From assembly GCA_951813255.1 (NCBI GenBank), contig OX638353.1, positions 496,001 through 560,000 on the forward strand: DNA of 64,000 bases. The letters run 5' to 3'. Under the pieces are notes generated by a model that saw nothing but the letters and a program-made list of their open reading frames with translations, was not told the DNA's origin and did not search any database. Source of the stretch: an uncultured Dehalococcoidia bacterium. Its GTDB lineage: Bacteria > Chloroflexota > Dehalococcoidia > Lucifugimonadales > JAAXIE01. Shown here piece after piece: positions 7,947 through 16,992 of the stretch (its first letter is position 1; each line of letters starts with the position of its first letter). The position numbers and the translations under genes were made by a program.

Positions 7947-8774
7947 CTAGTTCTTCAGAAGCATGCCTGGCTGGCAGCTACGGCAGTAGCTGGTGATGCG
8001 CTGGTTGGCTGTGAGTTGGGTGATGTGTCCCCCGCAGGCAGGACAAGGCTGGCCGCTCTTGTTGTGTACTTTCAGGAAGTCGCGAATCTTGTGGTGCGAT
8101 TCGTCGCCCATGCGCTCTCGCAGCACATCGGCCGCTTCTTGCACTACCCTGCGGCAACTGTGATGGAGGCGCTGGAGTTCGTCGTCTTTCAAGCTGCGTC
8201 TCTTGCGGAAGGGCGAGATGCCGCAGTCGAACAGGATTTCATCGCTGTAAGCGTTGCCGATGCCAGACAGAACCGTGCCGCGACATAGGATACCCTTGAT
8301 TTCACCGTAGTAAGGGCGCATGAGGGCCTTGAACTCCTCGAATGTGACGTCGTCCGCCAACACGTCGGGACCCTGGTCATCGAGTTGGGGGATCTCTGGG
8401 AACTGGTCTTCCCGAACGTAGTAGACCCTACCCATCTCGCGGTCGTCCAAGTAGCGCAGGTCGAGGCCTGCGTCCAAGGTAAGGGTGACCCTTGTGCGCC
8501 GGAAAAGTTTTTCACTGGAGGGGCAGACTTGAAGCCCGCCGGTGAGCATGGGATTGATGATGATGCGCGTATCGCCACTCAATGTGATGAAGAGGAACTT
8601 GCCCTTCGGGAAGACAGCCTCCACGGTCCGTCCTGATACATCGGTGGGGAAGTCCTGGCTGGCCATGAGGCGGAGCACAGTGGCTTTGTGCACCACGGCG
8701 CTGGTGATCTCCCGACCCACCACGCGGCGAGTGAGGATTTCGCTTACGACTTGGAGGTCAGGAGCTTCGGGCAT
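7947..8774 (-). CDS. mutM: Formamidopyrimidine-DNA glycosylase (Fpg/Nei family)
   Basis: A 275-residue base-excision repair glycosylase/AP lyase. The catalytic N-terminus is MPEAPDL (Pro2 and Glu3, matching the MPELPE signature closely), the beta-hairpin Lys lies in FPKGKFLF (near residue 57), the helix-two-turn-helix signature is GIGNAYSDEILF, and the C-terminal zinc finger is CPAC...CRSC (about residues 244-268). It removes oxidised purines such as 8-oxoguanine; a Nei-like pyrimidine preference cannot be excluded, since Asp-Leu replaces the usual Pro-Glu-Val after the first Glu. It starts at ATG 8774 and is convergent with the amidohydrolase, sharing the terminator at 7892. Confidence 0.88.
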   Translation of the reverse strand: MPEAPDLQVVSEILTRRVVGREITSAVVHKATVLRLMASQDFPTDVSGRTVEAVFPKGKFLFITLSGDTRIIINPMLTGGLQVCPSSEKLFRRTRVTLTLDAGLDLRYLDDREMGRVYYVREDQFPEIPQLDDQGPDVLADDVTFEEFKALMRPYYGEIKGILCRGTVLSGIGNAYSDEILFDCGISPFRKRRSLKDDELQRLHHSCRRVVQEAADVLRERMGDESHHKIRDFLKVHNKSGQPCPACGGHITQLTANQRITSYCRSCQPGMLLKN

Positions 8775-8925
8775 AACTTTCGCGCATAAGTAAGGACGTT
8801 TCCGAGAAAGGCGTTGCCGGCATCATAGGCGAAAGGCCCAGTGAAGCCAAGCGCGAGGGCGTGATGCTTGACGGGAATCCGCTGGGTTCTATGCTGGGTC
8901 TTGAGAGTCTGACTGGGAGGGGACC

Positions 8926-9948
8926 ATGCGGGCTTTGGTGCTTGGAGGCAGCCGTTTTCTCGGGCCGAGGCTGGTGCAAGGGCTGGTGGGGAATGGGCAT
9001 GATGTGGATGTGCTGAACCGGGGCACGACTCCGGCGGAGTTCCCGGTGGGGGTCGGGCGTCTATATGCCGATCGACAGGACCGGAACCAAATGAGAGCAG
9101 TGCTGGCTGGGCGAGAGTACGGCGTGGTGTACGACGTCTCGGGCTTGGCACCGCCGGAAACACAGACCACCATAGAGTTGCTCGCAGGGCGCGTGGGCCA
9201 CTATGTGTATGTCAGCACTTCGGCGGTGTACGAGAGGCGGTGGACTGCGCCGGTGACGGAGGACTGCCCCTACAATGAGGTGGAGGGGCTGGCCTACGGG
9301 CGCAACAAGGCTGCCACGGAGCAGGCGCTATTCAAGGCATATCGTGATACGGGGTTCCCAGTGAGTGTGGTGAGGCCTTGGATGGTGTTCGGGCCAAACA
9401 ACTCCATACCATCGCGGGAGCAGTTGGTCTTTCTGAGGGTGCAGTTGGGACGGCCTGTGTTCCTGCCGTACAACGGCTACGTACACATTCAATACGGCCA
9501 TGTAGACGACTTGGCGCGGGCCATGGTGATGATGGCGAGGGAGTCCAGGTGCATCGGGCAGGCGTACAACATCACGGGGCCTGACGCGATCACGCTCAAC
9601 GGATATCTGCAGATAGTCGCCAGTCTCATGGGACGCGAGGCGCAGGTGGTCTACCTGGACTACGGTGACGTGTTGGAGGAGGCAGGGAACTACCGGGAGC
9701 TACTGCCGTTCCCGTGGCAGTACAGTCGTATTGCAAGCATTGAGAAGGCCCGGGGAGATTTCGGGTTCTGGCCGGAGTACGACTCGCGGCGGTGCACCGT
9801 CGATAGCCTCCGCTGGTATCTAGCGGAGCTGGCAGGAAGCATGGAGTATGACTTCAGCCGGGAGGATGCGATGCTGGCGCGGTATGGGGGTGGTGCGCGG
9901 CGGGGTGTCATCACTCCCGATGGGCTGATGCCTGAGGTGGTGAGATAG
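8926..9948 (+). CDS. NAD-dependent epimerase/dehydratase (extended SDR)
   Basis: A 340-residue extended short-chain dehydrogenase. The nucleotide-binding start is MRALVLGGSRFLGPRLVQGL (GGSRFLG in place of GxxGxxG, as in CSP41-like atypical members), followed by STSAVYERR and the active-site pair YGRNK (Tyr and Lys near residues 124 and 128). It also has SVVRPWMVFGPNN and IQYGHVDDLARAM. This group acts on nucleotide sugars or has RNA-binding roles in plastids; the substrate here is unknown. The ATG at 8926 follows GGGAGGGGACC. It is divergent from mutM and convergent with the SDR at 9974. Confidence 0.85.
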   Translation: MRALVLGGSRFLGPRLVQGLVGNGHDVDVLNRGTTPAEFPVGVGRLYADRQDRNQMRAVLAGREYGVVYDVSGLAPPETQTTIELLAGRVGHYVYVSTSAVYERRWTAPVTEDCPYNEVEGLAYGRNKAATEQALFKAYRDTGFPVSVVRPWMVFGPNNSIPSREQLVFLRVQLGRPVFLPYNGYVHIQYGHVDDLARAMVMMARESRCIGQAYNITGPDAITLNGYLQIVASLMGREAQVVYLDYGDVLEEAGNYRELLPFPWQYSRIASIEKARGDFGFWPEYDSRRCTVDSLRWYLAELAGSMEYDFSREDAMLARYGGGARRGVITPDGLMPEVVR

Positions 9949-9973
9949 CCCGCATTGCCGATCCTTGTGGGGA

Positions 9974-10726
9974 CTACTGCGCGGTCCAGCCTCCGTCGAT
10001 GACGAGTTCGCTGCCAGTGACGAAGGAGGCTTCGTCGGAGGCAAGATAGAGGACGCCGTGTGCGACCTCTTCGGGGCGGCCGTAGCGCTTCATGGGTATC
10101 TTGCTGAGCATTCTGCTGTAGTTTTCCGGGTTGGAGCGTCCGGTCTCGGTCATGGGTGTGACTATCGGGCCGGGGTGCACAGAGTTGATGCGTATTCTGT
10201 CCTTGGCGTATTGCATGGCAGCGTTCTTGGTGAAGAGGCGCACTGCTCCCTTGGAGGCTTGGTAGTGGGGGCTGCTGTGGTCGCTGCCAACGATGCCAAG
10301 CTGGGATGAGATGTTGATGATGGAGCCGCCTCCAGCTTGGCGCAGTGCAGGGATGGCGGCCTTGGTGCCGAGGAACACACCTTTGGCATTGACCTCCATA
10401 ACGCGGTCCCAGTCGGCAGCGGTGGTGTCCTCGACCAGACCGGCAGCGCCGATGCCGGCGTTGTTGACTAGGACGTCGAGCTTGCCGAAACGTGCAACCG
10501 TGGTACTGATGGCGTTGGCCCACGACTCTTCGCTGGTGACGTCCAGCTGTACGAAGAGCGCCTCGCCGCCGCGCTCGCTGATCTCGGCCTCGACCTGCTT
10601 CCCCTCGGACTCGCGCTGGTCGCCGATGACGACCTTGGCGCCCTCCTGGGAGAAAAGGTGAGCTTCTTCGGCACCCATGCCTCTTGCGCCGCCGCTGATG
10701 AGCGCGACCTTGCCTTCCAGCCTCAT
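9974..10726 (-). CDS. SDR family oxidoreductase (classical)
   Basis: A 250-residue classical short-chain dehydrogenase. It has the cofactor motif SGGARGMG (residues 11-18), an Asp after the second strand (VVIGDQRE) indicating NAD preference, NNAGIG (residues 88-93), a catalytic Ser in INISSQLG, YQASKGA (Tyr and Lys near residues 157 and 161), and the VHPGPIVTPMT loop. It resembles 3-oxoacyl reductases, glucose dehydrogenases and hydroxysteroid dehydrogenases; the substrate is not readable. The ATG at 10726 has GGAGGTGCAGC upstream. The region before it (10727-10886) is divergent with the MscS gene. Confidence 0.9.
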   Translation of the reverse strand: MRLEGKVALISGGARGMGAEEAHLFSQEGAKVVIGDQRESEGKQVEAEISERGGEALFVQLDVTSEESWANAISTTVARFGKLDVLVNNAGIGAAGLVEDTTAADWDRVMEVNAKGVFLGTKAAIPALRQAGGGSIINISSQLGIVGSDHSSPHYQASKGAVRLFTKNAAMQYAKDRIRINSVHPGPIVTPMTETGRSNPENYSRMLSKIPMKRYGRPEEVAHGVLYLASDEASFVTGSELVIDGGWTAQ

Positions 10727-10848
10727 GCTGCACCTCCGGTGTGTGGACAGGGCACCAGTGTAGCATGAACGACTGGCTTGGGCGTCGCACAGGCGACGAT
10801 TGGCGCAACCCTGCTACCCCTTTCAACCGGAACCATGTTCCAGGGCAG

Positions 10849-10857
10849 TGATATAAT
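10849..10857 (+). promoter_or_regulatory. Extended -10 promoter for MscS gene
   Basis: TGATATAAT at 10849-10857 is an extended -10 box (TG-n-TATAAT), 30 bases before the start codon. No good -35 hexamer is visible, as expected for extended -10 promoters. The same nonamer precedes proB. Confidence 0.6.
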
Positions 10858-10886
10858 CCTGCGACTTTCTGGGAGAGCTTCCAATA

Positions 10887-12146
10887 GTGCCGATGGAAAT
10901 GTATGCCGTGCAAGCCCGCTTCGGGCTGGGCGACCCTGCCTGGCTGGACCCAACGCTGGCTGGGAGCGTCTTCCTACTTTCGTTACTGCTGGCGTTCCTG
11001 TTTCACAAGGTAATCTTCCGGCTTTTGCTTCGCATCGCCATATGGACGCCATCAGACTTCGACGTGCGGCTGGTAGCGGCCGTGAGGATGCCCATGACCT
11101 TGGGCATCGTGCTGTTGGGGGGGTACCTTGCTCTGTCGTTGCCACTGCTGGACCTGAGCGACACGCCGCAGCAGGTGGTGAACACGATAGCGCGGGTGCT
11201 GGCGGTGATATTGGGCGTGTTTGCGATAAGCTCCATGGTCTCCACGGTCTTCTCCTGGTACATCACGCGCAGTATGGGAGATGCCGAGCCGACCACGGCG
11301 GAACGGCTGATGCCTCTTTTCCGGCGCATATGCGTGGCCTTGGTGTACGGCTTGGGCGGGCTGGTGGTGCTGGACCAACTGAACATAAACATCAGCCCGC
11401 TGATAGCAGGCTTGGGTTTGGGGGGGCTGGCTGTGGCATTGGCCATACAACCCACGCTGGCAAATCTGTTTGCTGGCACGTACGTAATGACCGAAGGCGT
11501 CATTCATACGGATGACTACATTGAGATGGAGAACGGCGTTGCCGGCTATGTCGTCGATGTTGGCTGGCGGAGCACGCGCGTACGCACTTGGAGCAACAAC
11601 CTCGTGGTGATACCCAATTCGCGCTTCGCAGAGACCATCATCACCAACTATCAAGAGCCGAGCCCGGAGGTCAACGTGTATTTGGTCTGTGGCGTCAGCT
11701 ACGACACTGATCTGGCTGTGGTGGAGCGTGTCTCCTATGAAGTGATGCGAAGGGTGCTGGAGACGGAGCAGCAGGCTGTGAAGGAGTACGGCTGCTACTT
11801 CGGCTATGAGAACTTTGGTGAGTCGAACGTGGACTTCTGGCTTTTCTTGCAGGCGAAGGACCGGCTGGGCACCTTCATCGTGCGTTCAACACTGATGAGG
11901 GAATTGCACCAGCGGTTTGGTGAAGAAGGCATCGTCATCAACTATCCGGTGCGGACGCTTCAGTTTCCGGAAGGATGGTCGCCCCAGTCTGGGTTGGAGG
12001 GCGCAAGTAGGCCCGGCTCGCCGAGGCCGGCTGGCCGTTCACACGTAGTGAGACGCCCCCGACGGGAACAGGACACAGACGAGCAGATCGATCTACCCTC
12101 AGGAGACGCGGGTGGTGGCGGAGAGGGGCCTGACGGTCCCGGATAG
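10887..12146 (+). CDS. Mechanosensitive ion channel (MscS family)
   Basis: A 419-residue membrane channel that opens under membrane tension to release solutes. Five hydrophobic segments are visible: about residues 29-50, 68-90, 101-125 and 145-165, and the pore helix around 172-200, which has the family's small-residue pattern (LIAGLGLGGLAVALAIQPTL). The cytosolic beta domain follows with DYIEMENGVAGYVVDVGWRSTRVRTWSNN and IPNSRF, both typical of MscS. The last 75 residues are low-complexity and charged (Pro/Arg/Gly/Asp rich). The GTG at 10887 or the ATG six bases later could start; GGGAGAG at 10871 favours the first. It stands alone with its own promoter. Confidence 0.9.
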   Translation: MPMEMYAVQARFGLGDPAWLDPTLAGSVFLLSLLLAFLFHKVIFRLLLRIAIWTPSDFDVRLVAAVRMPMTLGIVLLGGYLALSLPLLDLSDTPQQVVNTIARVLAVILGVFAISSMVSTVFSWYITRSMGDAEPTTAERLMPLFRRICVALVYGLGGLVVLDQLNINISPLIAGLGLGGLAVALAIQPTLANLFAGTYVMTEGVIHTDDYIEMENGVAGYVVDVGWRSTRVRTWSNNLVVIPNSRFAETIITNYQEPSPEVNVYLVCGVSYDTDLAVVERVSYEVMRRVLETEQQAVKEYGCYFGYENFGESNVDFWLFLQAKDRLGTFIVRSTLMRELHQRFGEEGIVINYPVRTLQFPEGWSPQSGLEGASRPGSPRPAGRSHVVRRPRREQDTDEQIDLPSGDAGGGGEGPDGPG

Positions 12147-12167
12147 TTGTGCCTAGTCCCTTGCTGA

Positions 12168-12193
12168 TTGCCATAACTCCAAATTGCCATAAC
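12168..12193 (+). repeat. Direct repeat TTGCCATAAC upstream of hydroxylase operon
   Basis: Two perfect copies of TTGCCATAAC lie at 12168-12177 and 12184-12193, 16 bases apart, just upstream of the predicted -35 box at 12210. The position suits a regulator-binding site; no regulator gene is adjacent. Confidence 0.5.
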
Positions 12194-12209
12194 ATTGCTG
12201 GTCAATCGT

Positions 12210-12239
12210 TTGACACCGTAGTTAACCGCTGACTAAGAT
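12210..12239 (+). promoter_or_regulatory. Promoter of the molybdenum hydroxylase operon
   Basis: A perfect TTGACA (12210-12215) is followed after 18 bases by TAAGAT (12234-12239). The first start codon is about 90 bases downstream. Confidence 0.6.
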
Positions 12240-12331
12240 AGTTATGTCGTCGTCCCTAATTCTCCACGTACGTCCGAGGCCAATTTCCGCCATCGACTAA
12301 GGGCCCGGACCATCGATGAGAGGTGTTGTCA

Positions 12332-12805
12332 GTGAGGTTGCCGGTCAACGTCAGTATCAACGATCAGAACTACCAAGCAGAGGTGGAGCCGCGTCTGCTG
12401 CTGGTGCAGTTTATACGCCAAGTGGCGGGGCTTACTGGAACCAAGATAGGGTGTGATACCAGCCAGTGTGGCTCCTGTGTGGTCCTTCTGGATGGCTGGG
12501 CGGTCAAGTCCTGCACCGCGCTGGCTGTGCAGGCCGACGGTTGCAAGATCACTACCATCGAGGGGCTGGCGAAGGAAGGCCAACTGCATCCGCTGCAAGA
12601 GGCGTTCTGGAATAAACATGGCCTGCAGTGCGGATATTGCACGCCCGGCATGATCATGTCGGCGCACGAATTGTTGCGGACCAATCCCGACCCATCGAAT
12701 GAAGAGATACGTCATGGTCTGGAAGGCAACATCTGCCGTTGTACTGGCTACCAGAACATAGTGCGCGCCGTGCAGGAAGCAGCCAAGACGATGGGAGGTA
12801 GCTAG
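12332..12805 (+). CDS. Molybdenum hydroxylase small subunit, two [2Fe-2S] clusters (CoxS-like)
   Basis: A 157-residue iron-sulfur subunit of a xanthine dehydrogenase/CO dehydrogenase-type molybdenum hydroxylase. It carries electrons from the molybdenum site to FAD. The plant-ferredoxin-type cluster is bound by Cys41, 46, 49 and 61 (CDTSQCGSC...C) and the C-terminal cluster by Cys100, 103, 135 and 137 (CGYC...CRC). GTG 12332 is chosen over GTG 12323 and TTG 12326 because GAGGTG (12320-12325) sits six bases before it. The large-subunit gene begins three bases after its stop. It is the first gene of a five-gene operon in the order small, large, medium, CoxD-like, CoxE-like. Confidence 0.92.
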   Translation: MRLPVNVSINDQNYQAEVEPRLLLVQFIRQVAGLTGTKIGCDTSQCGSCVVLLDGWAVKSCTALAVQADGCKITTIEGLAKEGQLHPLQEAFWNKHGLQCGYCTPGMIMSAHELLRTNPDPSNEEIRHGLEGNICRCTGYQNIVRAVQEAAKTMGGS

Positions 12806-12808
12806 GTC

Positions 12809-15154
12809 ATGACTACCCGGATCTTCGGTTCCGGCATCAGGCGCCGGGAGGACCCACGCCTTATCAGCGGCAGGGCTACCTACACCGATGACCTGACGCT
12901 CCCCAATACCGTCTACGCCGCCATCCTACGGAGTCCCCATGCCCACGCGCGCATCCGGCGGGTGAACACCTCCCGGGCGGCCCGGGCTGATGGTGTGGTG
13001 GCTGTCTACACGGGTGCAGATTTGGATGGAGTGATCGCTCCCATTCCATGCGCTTGGATGATACCCGACTCTGACATCAAGGGGGTGGCCCATCCTGCCA
13101 TTGCCCGTGACGTGGTGAGGTACGTGGGCGATGCGGTGGCCGTGGTGGTGGCGGAGAGCCGACATCAGGCCCAGGATGCTGTGGAACTGATTGATGTGGA
13201 CTATGAGCCGCTGCCCGTCGTGGTTGACCCGGAGCAGGCACTGGAGGAGAAGGCTCCGCAGCTTCATGGCGATGCGCCAGGCAACCTAGCATTTCACTGG
13301 TCGGCAGGTGGCGGTGATGTTGACGAGGCCTTCCGCAACCCGGAAGTGGTGGTGCGAGAGCGGATCGTACAGCAGCGGCTCATTCCGAACGCCATGGAGC
13401 CACGCTCGGCATTGGCCCAATGGGTGAATGCCAGTGGTGAGTTGACGCTGTGGAGCACCTCGCAGAACCCACACATCGTGAGGCTCCTGATGTCACTGGT
13501 AACGGGCATTCCGGAGCACAAGATACGGATTATCGCTCCTGAGGTGGGGGGTGGGTTCGGCAGTAAGATACCCTTCTATGCCGACGAAGCCATCACCGTA
13601 TTTTGCACCATGAAGCTGGGCCGGCCAGTCAAGTGGACGGAGACCCGCAGCGAGAACTACCAAGCTACGATTCACGGACGCGACCATATTGAAGACGTGG
13701 AACTGGCAGCCACTGGTGACGGTAAGATCACGGGTATCCGGGGGCGCGTGTATGCCGGAATGGGTGCGTATCTTTCGACAGCTGCCCCTGGCATTCCCAC
13801 GATCCTCCATGGGCTGATGTACTCAGGTCCCTACACTATCCCGGCCATCAGTTGCGAGGTGTTCGGCTCGTTCACCAACACCACACCGGTCGATGCCTAC
13901 CGGGGTGCAGGTCGTCCTGAAGCCACTTTCCTTCTGGAGCGGCTGGTGGACAAGCTGGCTGTCGAAGTGAGCGTGGACCCGGTGGAGGTACGGCGTCGCA
14001 ACCTGATACCAAAGTTCGATGATGGCTATGATGTGGCCATAGGCTTGAATTACGATAGTGGCGACTATCGGGGCACCCTGGATGTTGCCCTGCGGGAAGC
14101 GGGATATTACCAAGTGCGCCAGCAGCAGACCCAGCTACGTCAGGAAGGGCGCTACCTTGGAATCGGCGTCACCACTTACGTGGAGATGTGCGGCCTTGGG
14201 CCGAGCCAGGTGGCTGGGGCGGTGGGCTTTGGTGGCGGGTTGTGGGAGAGCGCGGTAGTACGCTTCCATCCAAGCGGGAAAGTCAATGTGATGATCGGGA
14301 CCTCGCCCCATGGACAGGGCGAGGAGACCACTTTCGCTCAGGTGATTTCCGATGAGTTGGGTGTTCCGGTGGACGATATTGAGATTCTTCACGGAGACAC
14401 GGATAACACACCCATGGGTTGGGGCACGTACGGCAGCCGTACCACTGCCGTATCGGGCGCAGCCGTGACACTGAGTGCCCGCAAGATCAAGGACAAAGCA
14501 CGTGAACTGGCAGCCCACCTGCTGGAGGCTTCGGCTGACGACATTGAGTACTCCGACGGCCGGTTTTTCGTCCGTGGGTCACCCAACCGCGTCCAGACTA
14601 TTCAGGACATCGCATTGATGGCCAACGTGGCTTGGAACATGCCACAAGGTATGGAGCCGGGCTTGGAGGCCACCACCTTCTATGACCCGCCCAACTTCAC
14701 CTACCCCTTCGGTGCCCATGTAGCTGTGGTCGAGGTGGATACGGACCGGGGGACCATCGAGTTGAAGCGATATATCGCGGTAGACGACTGTGGGTTGCAG
14801 ATCAACCCCATGATTGTGGAAGGCCAAGTGCACGGTGGTGTGGTGCAGGGTGTGGGCCAAGCCCTATGGGAAGGTGCGGTGTACGACGAAAACGGTCAAC
14901 TACTCACCGGCTCTATGCAGGACTATGCCCTGCCTCGCGCCGATCTGCTGCCGGACTTGGAGGTGTTCTCCACGTCGACGCCGTCACCGCACCATCCCCT
15001 GGGCGTAAAGGGAGTGGGAGAGACGGGGGCCATTGCCTCGACCGTCACCGTGTACAACGCAGTCATCGACGCCCTGAAGCCGCTGGGCGTGCAGAGCATT
15101 GAGATGCCCCTCACCCCGGAGCGGGTGTGGCGCGCCATTCATCAGCAAGGGTAA
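12809..15154 (+). CDS. Molybdenum hydroxylase large subunit, molybdopterin-binding (CoxL-like)
   Basis: A 781-residue catalytic subunit carrying molybdopterin cytosine dinucleotide. It has the N-terminal RREDPRLISGRATYTDD and SPHAHARI segments, PEVGGGFGSK near residue 250, the active-site loop AYRGAGRPE near 363-371, and the base Glu in GVGETGAIAS near residue 737. AYRGAGR is the signature of form II or other aerobic CO-dehydrogenase-like enzymes; true form I CO dehydrogenase has AYRCSFR with a Cys ligand to copper. The substrate is therefore probably not CO alone and could be an aldehyde, purine or aromatic N-heterocycle. The ATG follows GGGAGG. It uses electrons via the small subunit upstream and the FAD subunit downstream. 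Confidence 0.92.
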   Translation: MTTRIFGSGIRRREDPRLISGRATYTDDLTLPNTVYAAILRSPHAHARIRRVNTSRAARADGVVAVYTGADLDGVIAPIPCAWMIPDSDIKGVAHPAIARDVVRYVGDAVAVVVAESRHQAQDAVELIDVDYEPLPVVVDPEQALEEKAPQLHGDAPGNLAFHWSAGGGDVDEAFRNPEVVVRERIVQQRLIPNAMEPRSALAQWVNASGELTLWSTSQNPHIVRLLMSLVTGIPEHKIRIIAPEVGGGFGSKIPFYADEAITVFCTMKLGRPVKWTETRSENYQATIHGRDHIEDVELAATGDGKITGIRGRVYAGMGAYLSTAAPGIPTILHGLMYSGPYTIPAISCEVFGSFTNTTPVDAYRGAGRPEATFLLERLVDKLAVEVSVDPVEVRRRNLIPKFDDGYDVAIGLNYDSGDYRGTLDVALREAGYYQVRQQQTQLRQEGRYLGIGVTTYVEMCGLGPSQVAGAVGFGGGLWESAVVRFHPSGKVNVMIGTSPHGQGEETTFAQVISDELGVPVDDIEILHGDTDNTPMGWGTYGSRTTAVSGAAVTLSARKIKDKARELAAHLLEASADDIEYSDGRFFVRGSPNRVQTIQDIALMANVAWNMPQGMEPGLEATTFYDPPNFTYPFGAHVAVVEVDTDRGTIELKRYIAVDDCGLQINPMIVEGQVHGGVVQGVGQALWEGAVYDENGQLLTGSMQDYALPRADLLPDLEVFSTSTPSPHHPLGVKGVGETGAIASTVTVYNAVIDALKPLGVQSIEMPLTPERVWRAIHQQG

Positions 15155-15167
15155 AGGGGAAGGCTAC

Positions 15168-16037
15168 ATGTTCGCCGCCGATTTCGACTACTACGCTGCC
15201 GAGTCGATCACTGAAGTGATGCAGTTACTGGAGCGAAACCCTGGTGCTTCGCTACTGGCTGGAGGCCACAGCCTCATTCCCCTGCTCAAGCTTAGGCTCA
15301 GCCGTCCTCCCGCTGTGATCGATATCGGGCGCATCGGCGCTCTGCGGGGCTTCCGCAGACAGGGCCCGGAGATCCGGATTGGGTGCCTTACCACCCACGC
15401 TGACCTGGCTGGTTCTCCTACTATGCAAGACTTCTGTCCCCTGCTCTCTGAGGTGACCGGCCTTATCGGCGACCCTCAAGTGCGCAACCGCGGTACTATC
15501 GGAGGCAGCGTGGCCCATGCCGAGCCAGCGGCCGACTTGCCGACGGCGCTTACGGCCTTGGGAGCGAGCTTCCGGGCGACGGGTCCGCGTGGACAACGCA
15601 GCATCGGTGTAGGCGACTTCTTCCTTGGGGTGTTTGAGACCGCCTTGGAGACTAACGAAATCCTGACGGACGTGATCGTACCGATGAAGCAAGAGGGTCA
15701 GGGCATGGCCTACGCCAAGTTCCCTCATCCCGCATCGAGGTTTGCCGTCATTGGGGCCGCCGCTGTGGTCAACGTACAGGATGGACGCTGCCAGTCGGCC
15801 AGCGTGGCCTTGGGAGGGCTCGTGACGCGGCCCATTCGGGCCAGTCGCGTGGAGCAAGCTCTTGCCGACAGCCCGTTAAATGAGGCTGCCATTGCAGAGG
15901 CGGCATCCCTAGCCATTGAGGACTTGGGGGATGAGGACTTGCTGGGCGATGTCTTTGCGTCCGCAGAGTACCGGCGTGCTGTCGCTCCCTCGTATGTGAG
16001 GGAAGCCTTGACACGGGCAGCCCAGCAGGCTAGGTAG
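15168..16037 (+). CDS. Molybdenum hydroxylase FAD-binding medium subunit (CoxM-like)
   Basis: A 289-residue FAD-binding subunit that completes the hydroxylase electron path. The two FAD pyrophosphate motifs are present: AGGHSL at 31-36 and TIGGSVAHAEPAAD at 110-123. A C-terminal CO-dehydrogenase flavoprotein domain follows (GGLVTRPIRA, residues about 217-226). The start is ATG 15168, behind AAGGGGAAGG and 13 bases after the large-subunit stop; an open extension overlapping the large-subunit gene is not homologous. The length is normal for the family. It is followed after six bases by the CoxD-like ATPase. Confidence 0.92.
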   Translation: MFAADFDYYAAESITEVMQLLERNPGASLLAGGHSLIPLLKLRLSRPPAVIDIGRIGALRGFRRQGPEIRIGCLTTHADLAGSPTMQDFCPLLSEVTGLIGDPQVRNRGTIGGSVAHAEPAADLPTALTALGASFRATGPRGQRSIGVGDFFLGVFETALETNEILTDVIVPMKQEGQGMAYAKFPHPASRFAVIGAAAVVNVQDGRCQSASVALGGLVTRPIRASRVEQALADSPLNEAAIAEAASLAIEDLGDEDLLGDVFASAEYRRAVAPSYVREALTRAAQQAR

Positions 16038-16043
16038 CCGACT

Positions 16044-16970
16044 TTGTCTTCGGCTCAGACTCTTCCGAACACAGTAGATGACCTGCAAAGTCTTCTCCGT
16101 GACCACGTCTACATGGCGGACCGTGGGCTGGCCCTCTCTATCTTTCTTGCGTTGAAGCTGCAGAGACCTCTCTTTCTGGAAGGGGAGGCTGGCGTTGGCA
16201 AGACCGAAGTAAGCAAGGTGCTCTCCGAGGCCTTGGGCACGAGTTTGATCCGCCTACAATGCTACGAGGGGCTGGACGTCAATCACGCCGTCTATGAATG
16301 GAACTACGCCCGCCAGTTGCTGCAGATACGCTTGATGGAGGCTGGCGGAGAGGTAGAAAGAGGAGCGGCTTCCAGGGAGTTATTCAGTGAGGAGTTCCTC
16401 ATACGGCGCCCTCTTCTGCAAGCCTTGGATCCCAGCTGGGAGCGACCCCCGGTTCTCCTCATTGATGAGATTGACCGAGCCGATGAAGAGTTTGAGGGCT
16501 ACCTGCTGGAGATGCTTTCGGATTTCCAGATAACTATTCCCGAACTGGGTACGTTTGCTGCTCCAAAGCCTCCCGTAGTGGTCATCACCTCAAATAGGAC
16601 GCGAGAGGTGCATGACGCACTAAAGCGGCGCTGTATCTACTTCTGGATTGACTACCCTGACCTGCAGAAGGAATACCAGATCGTCACGAGCCGCGTGCCT
16701 CAAGCACCGAGGCAGTTGGCGGAACAAGTCGCTGCCTTTGTCCAGGAGTTGCGTACCGCCGAACTGTACAAGATTCCTGGCATCGCTGAGACTCTGGACT
16801 GGACGGCGGCCTTGGTGGCCTTGGATCAGCGCGAGTTGGACCCCTCAGTGGTGGACGACACCCTGGGCATCATGCTGAAGTACCGCGAAGACATTCAGTC
16901 GGTGAGAGGCGAAGAGGTGCGGGCGTTGCTGAACCGTGCCAAGGCGCGAGGCGCCCGCCGTAGCGGCTGA
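16044..16970 (+). CDS. MoxR-type AAA+ ATPase (CoxD-like)
   Basis: A 308-residue AAA+ ATPase. The Walker A motif is GEAGVGKT (residues 47-54), Walker B is LLIDEIDR (near 137-144), and a sensor-1-like ITSN lies near residue 180. In carboxydotrophs CoxD helps mature the Mo-Cu active site, and MoxR proteins generally work with VWA partners on metallo-enzyme assembly. The start is a TTG at 16044, six bases after the FAD-subunit stop; it is preferred because the segment before Walker A (MADRGLALSIFLALKL) is conserved in the family and needs this N-terminus. No strong ribosome-binding site is visible, so translation is probably coupled. Its partner is the VWA protein encoded next. Confidence 0.87.
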   Translation: MSSAQTLPNTVDDLQSLLRDHVYMADRGLALSIFLALKLQRPLFLEGEAGVGKTEVSKVLSEALGTSLIRLQCYEGLDVNHAVYEWNYARQLLQIRLMEAGGEVERGAASRELFSEEFLIRRPLLQALDPSWERPPVLLIDEIDRADEEFEGYLLEMLSDFQITIPELGTFAAPKPPVVVITSNRTREVHDALKRRCIYFWIDYPDLQKEYQIVTSRVPQAPRQLAEQVAAFVQELRTAELYKIPGIAETLDWTAALVALDQRELDPSVVDDTLGIMLKYREDIQSVRGEEVRALLNRAKARGARRSG

Positions 16971-16992
16971 GTCCTTCCCGGACGCAATCGAC

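Noticed and set aside
9690..10913. 407-codon minus-strand open frame
   Set aside because: Runs through the SDR gene in another frame and is Arg/Gln/His-rich; no protein features.
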